Assembly: GCA_936432065.2 (NCBI GenBank)
Contig: OW386291.2
Span: 107,635,823-107,699,822, forward strand
Origin: Rutpela maculata
Taxonomy: Eukaryota; Arthropoda; Insecta; Coleoptera; Cerambycidae
Length of the DNA stretch: 64,000 nucleotides
Reading direction: 5' to 3'
Under the pieces are notes generated by a model that was not told the DNA's origin, did no database searches, and saw only the letters and a list, made by a program, of their open reading frames with translations. The position numbers and the translations under genes were made by a program. Shown one piece after another: positions 46,131-56,442 of the stretch (within the stretch, counting starts at the first letter, position 1; every line of letters starts with the position of its first letter).

Positions 46131-47011
46131 TTTGTTTTTGTAGACCCTGTGTTTTCGAATAATTTTATTATTGGACGTACTTTCCAAAGCTTATCACTAT
46201 CATCGTTACGTTCTTTGTTGAAATCCACAAAATGTAAGTTTTTTTGAGGGATTCAAATCTATTACGTGATATGCCAATTTCATCCAGAAATTTGATTCTT
46301 GTCGCAGGTGCCTAATACAATCTCAGTCTAGGAAACGAAGTATGCCCATTATAATATGTAAGGTTACAAGTTTTCTAATTTCACACTCATTCGTATTGAT
46401 GTTTTTTTACAGTTTTTTCCGCCATTTCAGCAAATATTTCCTTTGGAAAGTACTTAGAGAAATGTGCGTTTGGCTGTCACGGGTATTTTTATTCTTATGG
46501 TCAAGTGGTGACAATTTTTGGTGGTGACGCGACCGACTGATGATACAGATAACTTATGTGCAAACGGTTTTAAAAGGCACAGTTGCGTTCACAAGTCTCG
46601 TGGTTTCTAAGGAGATGGTGTACCAAGTATATTACCAGAAAAAGCATAACAAAATTAATCAGCTTTACCAATTGAATGGAATGTGATGTATATGTGTTTT
46701 TACTTCAAAAATTCACTATTTTGCTTAACTTTATGCTTCTGGTGGTAAGGGTAAATATCAACCATATGGGTTGAAATTATTATTTCCTTCTTTCTGTATC
46801 AAATATATATAGTTGAAGTAACGATTTGAAAAAAATTCCACCTTGATGTTTCTATTTAAAAAAATTACCTTTCACAAACTTAGGTCTCGTCGGCACGGGA
46901 TGGAATATGTCTAGAAGTCTGAAATCTTGAGTGTGTGATTCTTATATGAAATGTAAACTTCAAAATCAAAATTTCTTTTTTCATCAAGTATAAACAAGGG
47001 ACACCCTAATA

Positions 47012-47838
47012 TTGGTATATCAAATTATTCCCTCCACTTCTGTCTAATGTGGTGTAGGTATTAATTCTTTTAACGTCTAACAAGATACACCCTAGCTAGT
47101 TATGTAGTGAATGCATAGATCCAGTAATTTATCAGTATAAAGTATACTGGGGCGTTACAATATTACATTATTCGGATAACAGAGTAAGATGCTTAATAGG
47201 CATACCTACCAGAGCTATATAATGGATTAAAGTTAATATTGATTTTGTGTGTTAAACACATACGATTAATTATTGCTTTAATTCGTTCATTTCCCTAATC
47301 CTCATAATTTAACAGGTATAATCATTGACGTTAACTGTATCGAATCACATTTGAAAATTTGGAATTATATGTATACAGGGTGATTCATAAGTAAAGGTAC
47401 AACACTTAACTGTAGATAGTAAGAGTCAAAATATTAAGATTTAGCCAATAGTGCCTTAATGAAATGTTTATAGGTAAAAAGATACAGGGTGTTAGAGTTA
47501 CAATTAAATTATACTTGTATACAAGTATAATTTATACATTATATTTATACATTATACTATTATACAAGTATACTTGTTTCAAGTTTCCGAGTACAACAGG
47601 TTTTGACAAAAGTGCAAATCAAGAGTTGCATGTAAATTTTTTAAAAGCCTTTTCAAATAATAATTTTTAAAAGTAGGCATTATCAGAGTAAATAAAGAAG
47701 CATATTTATCAAATAGGCATAAAGACAAGAAGTACCTGTCAAAAAATTAATCTTTCAAACCATAATTAGTTGTTGCGAGGAGTTTTATTTAATTAAGTGT
47801 TGTGTTTTGTATGCATTTCTAATATCGTTTTATAAAAA
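47012..47838. other. Spacer with mariner-type ends and a 26-bp perfect palindrome
   Basis: tatacagggtgattcataag (about 47375) and gatacagggtgttagag (about 47481) look like mariner-type ends. aattatacttgtatacaagtataatt at 47507-47532 is a perfect palindrome embedded in at-rich tandem pieces. The sequence from about 47700 is probably the 5' UTR of the DUF4817 exon. Confidence 0.5.
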
Positions 47839-47891
47839 ATGCCTCGCCATACATTTTCGACTTCTGAAATGAGAGACATGGTTTGTGTATA

Positions 47892-49418
47892 TATATATTT
47901 TTTTTTTCGAGAAGGGGAAACCCACACGGGCTGCCCATCCCAACTTGGAATGGGTCTGAGTGTCAGCCTCTAACTGACTAAAACCCTCCTCCTAGGGGTC
48001 GTCTGTAAAGAATACTCCGACGGCACTGCAGCCTCCTGGGCTTATTGTGCTCTCCCTGTCTTGCTGTCTTAGTTTGCACTGTCCATTTTAATACTCCTGT
48101 ATCACTGACACGGTGATACAGGTCTGAAAATGGGCGAGTTATGATGGTCTCCGGTTCTGGTTGTGATTGCCGTAGATATTATAACTCACTCTACCCATTT
48201 TTCGTGTGCCGTTGGCAGCAGGTCTGAGAAAATTGGCAGAGTGGTAGTTACCAGGTACATTATCTTTCCCCGTTGATATTATATCCTGCAGTCCAGACCC
48301 TGCAGTCGTATAATATGCTTTGTCAGCAACGGCTTCGCTATGCGGCGTTCCTCGCTGGACACCACCCCAGTCAAGTTCTCGTCGCGCGCGACGTCGCTCT
48401 ACTTCGGTGCTCTGTTCGGCGACAGCCTCGCCACGCGGTGTCCCTTAATGGCCCATAACCCCGTCAAGTCCACACCGCTAGCGACGTTGCTTCACTTCGC
48501 GCCCCTGCATCACTTTAGTGAGGACCGCTGTAGCATCCTCATTGTGATGCAGTTTTATCTGGAATGGACCTATTTTCCCATTCCTTCAACCTTTTGAAGG
48601 TTGCTCCTCCAGGCTATGCTCCTTATCAGCAACAGCCTCGCTATGCGGCATTCCTTGATGGTCCGTCACCCCAGTCAAGTCCTCGCCGCTTGAGACGTTG
48701 CTTCACTTCGCACCCCTGCATCACTTTCGTAAGGATGTAGGTTTATCTGCACCTTCAGCTGGAATGGGCCTATTTTTTTTCCCTATCCCTCCCCTGGCTC
48801 GGGAACCCAGACGAGAGACTCGGGCGCTTTGGAAGGTCCTTGGTGTTGACCGAAGTCACGGACACCTTCTCCCTCAGCTCCTTCACCTCCCGCACTACGC
48901 TCGTGGGCTTTGTGAGTGGGGGGGGGTCTGCACAGGACATGCTGAGGAACCCCCTCCCTCTCCACGAGTAAGGGGAAAGGATGGTCGCCACGCACGGAGC
49001 CCCTTACATACGTGGAAGGCATTTATACAACGGGGTGCGCCTGTGCCCCGAGGTTTGTCGCTAGTGGTCGAGCTCCCCCCCGACCATGCGTCCCATCGGC
49101 GCGCACAATACCTTGGGATTGGGGAAGTTTTTATGGTGTTACTTCATCCACGTGGTCAGGGCGGTGAAGCCAAGACCCCCGTGCCCCCCGGAGAGGCGTA
49201 CCCCTGACCTGGTCATTGCCACTCCAAGCGGTTTACGGTGTGTGAGCTGCACCGCGACCTAGTTTTAGCCGGGGTGGACTGGGTTATTAGCTCTAGCCCC
49301 CAGCAGTATGACCACGTTAACCCTACTCCTCGCGGAGTCTGGCCGTTCTCCTATCCGCCACCTGGAGACGCGGCTGGCAGGTGCTCAACCCCCACCCTCG
49401 TGAAAGGATGGTATCAGG
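47892..49418 (-). mobile_element. GC-rich polyadenylated retroelement, 1.5 kb, minus strand
   Basis: Its flanks are the exact 14-bp repeat ATGGTTTGTGTATA at 47878-47891 and 49419-49432. The plus-strand left edge is a poly-T run, so the element lies on the minus strand with a poly(A) 3' end. Its 3' UTR (reverse of about 47920-48000) contains ggagggttttagtcagttag and gacactcagaccc, which recall R1-clade LINEs. The interior has no clear RT, and base composition is far richer in GC than its surroundings. It is therefore probably an internally deleted LINE copy or a SINE-like derivative. ORFs at 48698-49207 and 48770-49022 have no domain. Confidence 0.8.
48320..48740. repeat. Imperfect internal repeats of the GC-rich retroelement
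   Basis: The series gcaacggcctcgctatgcgg, accccagtcaagt, gacgttgcttcacttcgc and cccctgcatcactt appears at 48325-48420 (partial), 48425-48530 and 48630-48730. Confidence 0.7.
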
Positions 49419-49677
49419 ATGGTTTGTGTATACTCGGAAGTAAATTTTTGTGGTCATGCTGCAGGTCGAAGTTACTTAGAACTGTATCCAAACAGAAGGC
49501 AGCCTGATCATAGGTTATTTAAAAACCTTTCTGATCGTTTGCGAGAAACAGGTGCATTCCACCCAAAACGTGATATTGCCGGTCCTCCAAAAAGAATATC
49601 TGTAAGTAATTTTCTGTCTATTACTTACCTATTAGAATAAAGCTCGGAAGCTAAATTTGAATCTGCTCCGCATTCTA

Positions 49678-51440
49678 TAAATAATAATAATAATAATAAT
49701 AATACTGTGTGGTGTCGGAGGCCACGGAAGCCCTGTCCGGCAGCGGGAAACCGGAAAATAATAATAATAATAATAATAATAAGTTTAAGTTTATTCATCC
49801 TGTTATTTTGGTTACACATGTGCGTTTACAATTTAATCTTGTTTATGAATGTAATATTGCAACTACAGGACCTTCTTATGTAGCTTTTTTTTTTATTTTA
49901 TTTTATCGAGTAGAATGGATCCAATCATTTTAGAGACATGATATTAGGATGTTATCTAGTTTTTGTTATAATATATGTACACATATACATATGTAGACAT
50001 ATATTTATGTTGTTGTTTATTTATCATGTGGGAGCATTTTATAAATATATACCATTTTTAGAATGCACAAAACCTGCGCCTGCTAGTTCAATATTTCTCA
50101 TTTATAAGAGCATGTATTTTCAGTCGAGGATTATCTAATAGCCATCCTTTTGTGTGTTTTTTAAACATGTTTTTTGAATTTATTTGTTTAATATAATGTG
50201 GTAAATTATTATATATTTTTGGGTATAAGTATATAAAACTTCGTTGCCCTATAGTTTTTGACATTTTGGGTATTTTTATAGAACCTATTTTGTATCTAGT
50301 TTGATAGCAATGGTCAATATTTGGTGTAGCTTTTTTATTTTTGAAGTTAAATATTAATATTCTTAATGCATATAATTGTCTAATGTCTAGTATACGAGCT
50401 TCTTTATAGAGGAAAAGGTAGGTTCCTTGTTAAATATTTTCAGTATCCATTTTTGAATTACTTCTAATTTGTTGATATATATGTTTGTAGCAGCGCCCCA
50501 TGCAAGAATACCATAGGATAATTGAGATTCTACTAAGGCGGAGTATACCATCTTTAGTTGATTTATTTCAATAATTGTTTTCAATAGTTTGAATTTAGGT
50601 AATAATCCTCTTAGTTTTCTTATAAGCGAGTCGATGTGAGTGTTCCATCTAAGGTGGGGGTCTCTTGTTAGGCCAAGGTATTTGACCGATTTTGTTGCTT
50701 TAATTGTAAATTCCCTCTCGTCACACTTTATAGTAAGAGACTCAATATCCGGTATGTTGGATTTATAGCTAGTAAAGTAGAGGTAGTTTGTTTTTTTGAA
50801 GTTTATGGTTAGCAGTTTATGATCAAAGTAGTATTTAATTAGTACCATGTCTTTTTCAACAGTAGATTTTAAGTCAGTCCAGTTGTCACTAGTATAAAAA
50901 ATGGCTGTGTCGTCGGCGAAACTGATTATATTTCCTTTAGTTGTAAGTGCAAACAAGTCATTTATATAGATTGTAAAGAGTAAGGGTCCGAGAACAGTTC
51001 CTTGGGGAACGCCAAATCTTACAACTCTTTTTGTGCTTAAACTTTTCCTATTTTTACGCACTGTTCCCTCTCGGATAGATAACTTTTTATTAATTCTTGC
51101 GTTTTATCACGAATTCCGTAGTTATTTAATGATTCTATTAGTTGGGAGTGGCTAACTGTGTCAAAGGCTTTTGCTAGATCAACAAAAATACTCAGGGATG
51201 CTTTTTTGTCATCGAGAGCGTTATATATTTTTGACATTAGTGCGGCAATTGCATCCTGCGTCGATTTACCTTCTCCGAACCCGAATTGTTGATCTGATAG
51301 CAGTTTGAATTTATTTAAATAGGATGTTAATCTGATTTTTATAACTTTTTCGAAAATTTTGGTGAAGTTTGTTATGAGGGAAATCGGTCTGTAGTTTGAG
51401 ATAAAACACTTAATCATATCATATGTTTCACCATTTTTAA
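49678..51440 (-). mobile_element. I/Jockey-group LINE, 5'-truncated, with doubled (tta)n tail
   Basis: The element sense runs from 51440 to 49678. After the RT (50050-51440), the 3' end shows a gaataaac signal and a (tta)n tract at 49757-49783. Then comes a GC-rich 51-base segment and a second (tta)n tract at 49680-49705. A taa-type tail is usual in the I group. There is no endonuclease. Confidence 0.85.
50050..51440 (-). pseudogene. LINE reverse transcriptase with one frameshift
   Basis: From 51417: NYRPISLITNFTKIFEKVI, LLSDQQFGFGEGKSTQDAI, LSIFVDLAKAFDTVSHSQL (catalytic Asp) and LIKSYLSEREQCVKIG. One shift near 51040-51060 joins to RFGVPQGTVLGPLLFTIYINDLF, SFADDTAIFY (A-D-D) and VKYLGLTRDPHLRW. 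SQLSYGILAWG and the C-terminal region follow. Beyond 50387 the frame breaks again, but IGSIKIPKMSKTIGQR and PHYIKQINSKNMFKKHTKGW are still legible down to about 50130. It needs few changes to read, so it is moderately young. Confidence 0.9.
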
Positions 51441-53869
51441 TAATGCTTACTCACAATTAACTCACAAATTAGTTTTTGACATTTGCGATTATTTCGATTG
51501 TCTTTATTTTACCATGGCCTTCTCAATAAATATTATAAATGCGATAAATATGCATATATAGATTTCAATGGAAGACAGTCAGAACATTTATTGTAGTTTA
51601 GTTTTTCCTATTTTTGGGAAATTATTTTGTATTGTAATAAATAATAAATAAATACATTTTTCGAAAATTAACCACTTTTTCTAGAAATAAATATGACATA
51701 TGATATATTGTTGGATAGCTAATTTAAGTTGTGATCGAATAATGAAATAATTTGGCGTACCATTAAAAAAAAACAAAATTTATGTCTAAATCTCGAAAAC
51801 TGAGGCATGCATAATTTTCTTCTTATCAGCAACGGATTCTACTCAAAAAAGTGCCTTAAGAATGTGTTACTCGATTTTCGATTCGACAATTGGTAATTGA
51901 GATATAGAGGTCATCCAAAAATGCCAATCTTCCAAAAACGCTCTGTAGCTCGGTAGTCGAAAGAGAATGTGCCATTGTTTGTTTCTCGAAAATCGAGCAG
52001 GACACCTATATTGGTTTTTGTCTATCTACCAAATCCCATCTAATTTGGTCCACTCTGTACCGATAACGTAGAAAACTATTATTCAATGTTGTTAATGAAA
52101 TAATATCAAAATATACATGCTTTCCCTCGCTTTTTCCTTAAAAATGTAAGAGTTAATTTTATTAAAACGTTTAATGCCAAATTAAACAAATATATTATTG
52201 AAATATCGGGATTAGCAGTTTTTGAAATGACAGTTTTACAAAAAGTACCCTGATCTGGCATATCTAAAAGAAAATAAACATAAAAAATACTCCTTTTAAT
52301 TCATAGTTGTAATTATTTTAAACCTATGTCCCTTTGTACGAAGGCACTTCGAGACAGTTGTGAAATTGGAGTTGAGTCTTGAACCAGTTTTGCAATTCTT
52401 GGTGACAATTAATTGTTTTGTTAGTTTTAACTCCGAATTTTGAATCGGCGTTCAGAGTGCTGAACAATATTTGCACAACTTGCCCTTACAATAATAAGTT
52501 AACTTAGGATTTTGCCCGTGAGCAGCTTTTACTTTATAGGTCTACTCTTTGTTTATTTATCACTTTTATTTGATGTCAGATAAATAGTTGACATGATTTT
52601 AATTTGATAATACTTAATAATTATGTCGGGTTCAGTTTGATTAGGAAAACAGCCATATGATGGAGGCGGTTTAAAATCAATTATTTTATTTTTGTAAACA
52701 GCTTTACACATACAAAGATGTGGAGTTGCTATACCAGATAGAAAGATTTTCTGCAATTCAAGTCTAAAATTAAATTAAGACAAAAGTTTCCCTTATTGCA
52801 AAATGACTAATGATTTTAGGCCGACACAAAAACTTATTCTTGACATTACCTGTAAGTTTTATTTTTTTGTTTAATTTAAATTGACAGCTACTTGAATCTA
52901 ATAAATTAATCTAATTTTGAATATTAAGTCAGACGATAATTACCAAGGTCAACTTGTTTTTTTTTGGCGTACTTTTAAAATTTCTATTTAATTTTGAGAA
53001 AGAAATATAAGACGTGTTTAGTAGAGCGACGTTCGAACTGCCTATGTCGTCAGTGATTGCACAAGCTTTCTGTTCCATGAGATAATGTTTATTCTGTTCA
53101 AGAAGATTACTGATTTAATGAAAATTAAGAATACGTACACAAAAGCGCTCTGGTGTCTTTTTTTTCTGTAAACTCATTTTTTCAATATATTGGTTTAATT
53201 ATAAATATATTGATTTGTCTAAAATCATCTACATTCTTGAAATTTACGTCAATACCTACGTACCACCTACCTATATAAGAATGTGCATATACTTACACGG
53301 CACAAAGTATTCGTCAGGTTCGGAATAAAATTTAATTGGAAACAATACTTCATGTACAGAAAAAATAACAAGATACTTTTATTTCGAGAAACATAATTCT
53401 GTATCTGTTTCTAACAAAGAATTGTAAAAGATCTGAAATAAATTATAGTAGCTCTATTAACTTTTTAATAAACTTTTTCTCTGATTCGTAGGTTGCTAAT
53501 TATCTGAACAAAATATCATGTAGTTCAACCAAAGTGCTGAAAAATCTAATTTTTAATTTTAAAAATCAGACTAAAGAAACAAACATGAGCGAGCTTTTTA
53601 TTATTTGCTAAGTAACTGTCATGAAATTATAAAGATACTTGTGAAACACCCTGTAGATTGAAAAAGATATTAATACATTGAAAAAATCTCAATATAGTGA
53701 GAAAAGAGTGAGTATATTGAGTTTTCAAAAAAAAAAAGTTACTACTGACACCAGGGTGCTCTCGTACCATCACGTATTTAAGAGAATCATCCCCCTAACA
53801 ACCTATTTTTCAAGATAGTAAAATATATATTTCCAATGAGTCATTATTCTAATGATAGATTTGAGACAA
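51441..53869. other. AT-rich stretch, no assigned feature
   Basis: No supported gene. cttgtgaaacaccctgtag (about 53637-53656) is a mariner-type end in inverse orientation to the one at 47376 and could be its partner (about 18 of 20 bases agree). ORF 52553-52756 minus has no domain. Confidence 0.4.
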
Positions 53870-54062
53870 TGCTACCCCTCTACATATTTGTTTCGAACCG
53901 GCGCTGGTATGTTGTTTTCAACTGTTGCATGAGAACTCTCATCAAACCACAGGTGTGAATATCGAGTATCGTTTGTTCCATCATAAATGAAGTTTGCTTC
54001 AACAGTAAATGTATTACAACTACCAGTACATACATCAGGGTTTGTAGTGATGAGAACTCCAA
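53870..54062 (-). pseudogene. Mariner-like DDE transposase fragment (DUF4817-associated type)
   Basis: In the frame other than the longest ORF, the reverse strand reads VEANFIYDGTNDTRYSHLWFDESSHATVE. This is the region around the first catalytic Asp of mariner-type transposases that carry DUF4817 (typical pattern E-A-x-F ... N-x-R-N-x-H-x-W-x-D-E-N-P-H-x-T). The upstream GVLITTNPDVCTGSCNTFT is of uncertain frame. Only about 60 codons survive. The assignment is by pattern memory only. Confidence 0.5.
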
Positions 54063-54777
54063 ATTTATGTCGATATTAGATTAATATTTTCAATTAGTGC
54101 AGTTGTAGAACCTACCAAAAATCGAGGAATAAATAAAAAGTTCTTTTTTTAAAAAGACAATTAATTAGCATAATTAACCATAACTAAAAGCATCAGCGCC
54201 GAAGACTGATACAGAAAGAATACGCTTGCATATACGTAAAACACCGAAAGTGAAAATTCAATAGTACGCCGAATTTTAACGTCGTTCGACGACGCAACGT
54301 TCACGACCAAAATAGTAAAAAACCCAAAAGTGCGCTAAAATTTCACTTAGTAAATATTTTTGCGGACAATGAAAAAATATATTTTTTTCAAAAGTATTTT
54401 GGTTAAATGATTACGCTATTCAGCTATCACACCATTATACACTGTTAAAAAAAAACTGAAAAAATTCGTAACTTTTTAACCGTCCATAATCGGACTCCAG
54501 ATGTAAGTCAATATTATCACTCTTAGTGTCCTCTGTCACCTTGTTTTCGTTTTGGACGTCTATCAGTGGAACATCCTGTACATTGAAATAACTATAACCA
54601 TGAGGGATAATAAAGTCTGTTCGCTGATAGAGTTCCGGTGTGACGTTACGAACGTCTGAACTAAGATGCCATAGGCTTGTTGGTGTTTTCGAATGCACAG
54701 TGGCGTCGCTTTGTTTTATATTTTACTTGATGTATTTAATTAGATTTATTTAAAGGAAATTGAATTATAAGCATATA
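54063..54777. other. Spacer; one unassigned 87-codon minus ORF
   Basis: The minus ORF 54435-54698 reads MHSKTPTSLWHLSSDVRN and then an acidic, soluble-looking chain. I recognise no family and see no splice context, so I do not call it a gene. Near 54250-54350 a decayed unit of the 75-bp repeat appears. Confidence 0.4.
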
Positions 54778-54780
54778 TAA

Positions 54781-55938
54781 CACAGCCCCCCAAAAATAAA
54801 ATAATTTGGAACTGCTATCGAGACAACTGTATCCTTATGTAATTTTCGACGCTGAATCCGCATCCGAGGTCAAAAAAAATCGTACACCTCCAAAATCAAC
54901 CCCTAGCGCTAAAAAACACTCCCTAAACATGGTAAAAATGACTTAACACTCCACGAATAGTCTTGAATCTCAATAAATCGAATTAAATATAAACATTCAA
55001 GTATACAACGCATAAATATAGAGTTAACACTACTTTCCATTGAAAATCACCCCCATGAGTGGGTGAAAACTACCCCTCACACAACAGGAAATTTAAAAAA
55101 ACTGCAGTGATTGCAAAAAAATCTTACGATGCCCAGTTATTTTAAAAACAGTATGTAACTGCATTAATCTCGATGCGATGCTCAAAAAGTACCCCCATAG
55201 AGTGGCGGAAACCACCTCTAAATTTAAATTGCAGTTGCTTAGATGACTCCTAAAAAGAATTCTCTGAAAATACTATTACTTATTTATATGGCCTCTAAAA
55301 AGAATCGTCTAAAAGAACAAACATCTGTATAATTTTCTGACTATATAGTTTTGTGACCAGCCGGTAGGTGGCGCATTGACAACCGCATACGCGTGTTGAA
55401 TGCGGATTAAATATACGTCAAGTTGGGCTCTTTATTGGGGCGTTCATTGTTTCTGTTATTACCTTTTTTTTCCCCGATTTTCCTTGCAATTTTAAATCTA
55501 GAGGTGGTTTCGGCCACTCTATGAGGGTAGATTTTGAGCATCGCATCGGAACTAATGCAGTTACTCACTCTTTCCAAAAAACTGAGTATCGTAAGCTTTT
55601 TTTGCAATCACTGCATTTTTTCAAGTTTCCTGTTGTATGAGGCGTAGTTTTCACCCACTCATGGGGGTGATTTTCAATGGGAAGTAGTGTTAACTCTGTG
55701 TTTATGCATTATATACTTGAATATTTATATTTAATTCGATTTATTGAGATTTAAGATTATTCGTGGAGCGTTAAGTCATTTTTACCATGTTTAGGGAGTG
55801 TTTTTTAGCGCTAGGGGTTGACTTTGGGGGTGTACGATTTTTTTTGACCTCAAATTCGGATTCAGCATCGAAAATTACATAGGGATACAGTTGTCTCCAT
55901 AGCAATTCCAAAAATTATTTTTTTTTTGTGGGGCTGTG
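54781..55938. mobile_element. Harbinger-like fold-back element, 1.16 kb
   Basis: The ends CACAGCCCC and GGGGCTGTG are flanked by TAA at 54778-54780 and 55939-55941, a 3-bp TWA target as in PIF/Harbinger. Arms of about 460 bp pair through most of the element. Examples are cgctaaaaaacactccctaaacatggtaaa with its inverse near 55790, and tcacccccatgagtgggtgaaaac with its inverse near 55650. The only unpaired part is the middle (about 55260-55430). ORF 55407-55607 minus is incidental. Confidence 0.93.
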
Positions 55939-56442
55939 TAATACATCTATTTTAAATTTGTAGTAATTTAAGTTAAATACATACATTATAATATTAAATT
56001 GTTTTGGTTTCAAATAAAAAATATGATAGAGAAAATATACAAAATAAATACAATTAAATAGTTGTACCTAAATCTTTTTTATTCATTAATAGAATTTAGT
56101 CAAATAAGTATATGTAATCTTAAAATAAAAATATATACTTAATACTAATTATGCCGAACCCTATATAAAACAAATATGGCAGTAAAATACAAAAACCTAG
56201 TATAAGACAAATAAATAAATTTAGTTTTTCGTCAATGTCTAATTCTTCTGAGTCCTCGTCGACACTTTCATTATTAACACTTATCATGAGTGGCATAACT
56301 TCTTTAGTATGAACCTCTCGATCATATGTCTCTAAAATCAATTTATTTGTGTGATTTACACACTTGGACCAAATTGAGCTTGACACTCGAGATAAAGCCT
56401 CATTCCACATTCGTCATATCGCTTCGTCACTAAAACCATATT

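Larger units (their letters stand above)
44679..47008 (-). mobile_element. TIR element with 3-bp ATA duplication and a different protein relic
   Basis: The right end read inward is TAGGGTGTCCCTTG; the left is ttggtgtccccta. The inverted match resumes further in at cccgtgccgacg (44743 and, inverted, about 46889). ATA lies at 44676-44678 and 47009-47011. Inside are the minus-strand relic 44950-45225 and a four-unit array at 45655-46130. The end and TSD resemble the four nuclease-family elements, but the TIR is patchy and the protein is not the same, so membership is open. Confidence 0.6.
47839..49600 (+). pseudogene. DUF4817-type helix-turn-helix exon of a DNA transposon, split by a retroelement
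   Basis: The reading starts ATG at 47839 (MPRHTFSTSEMRDMVCVY) and stops abruptly at 47891. It resumes at 49433 with SEVNFCGHAAGRSYLELYPNRR, LFKNLSDRLRETGAFHPKR and GPPKRIS. Joined, this is the arthropod DUF4817 domain. It precedes DDE transposases of mariner-like elements and probably binds the element ends. The join is exact because the 14-bp target repeat is duplicated. A gtaagt at about 49601, right after the PKRIS codons, may be an intron donor. No downstream transposase exon follows: a LINE tail begins at 49678. A DDE relic of possibly the same type lies on the minus strand at 53870-54062. Confidence 0.8.

Noticed and set aside
48698..49207. 169-codon ORF in a GC-rich stretch, possibly a host gene
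   Set aside because: It lies inside a polyadenylated retroelement on the opposite strand, has no domain, and GC-rich sequence gives long chance ORFs. The 14-bp TSD explains the segment.
54435..54698. 87-codon minus ORF as a host exon
   Set aside because: No family recognised, no evident splice sites, and it sits in a gap between elements. Evidence is too weak.
56120..56410. Small membrane protein gene (hydrophobic C-terminus)
   Set aside because: Its N-terminal part is the C-terminal end of the mariner-like transposase. The hydrophobic tail after the acidic stretch is read-through into AT-rich DNA.
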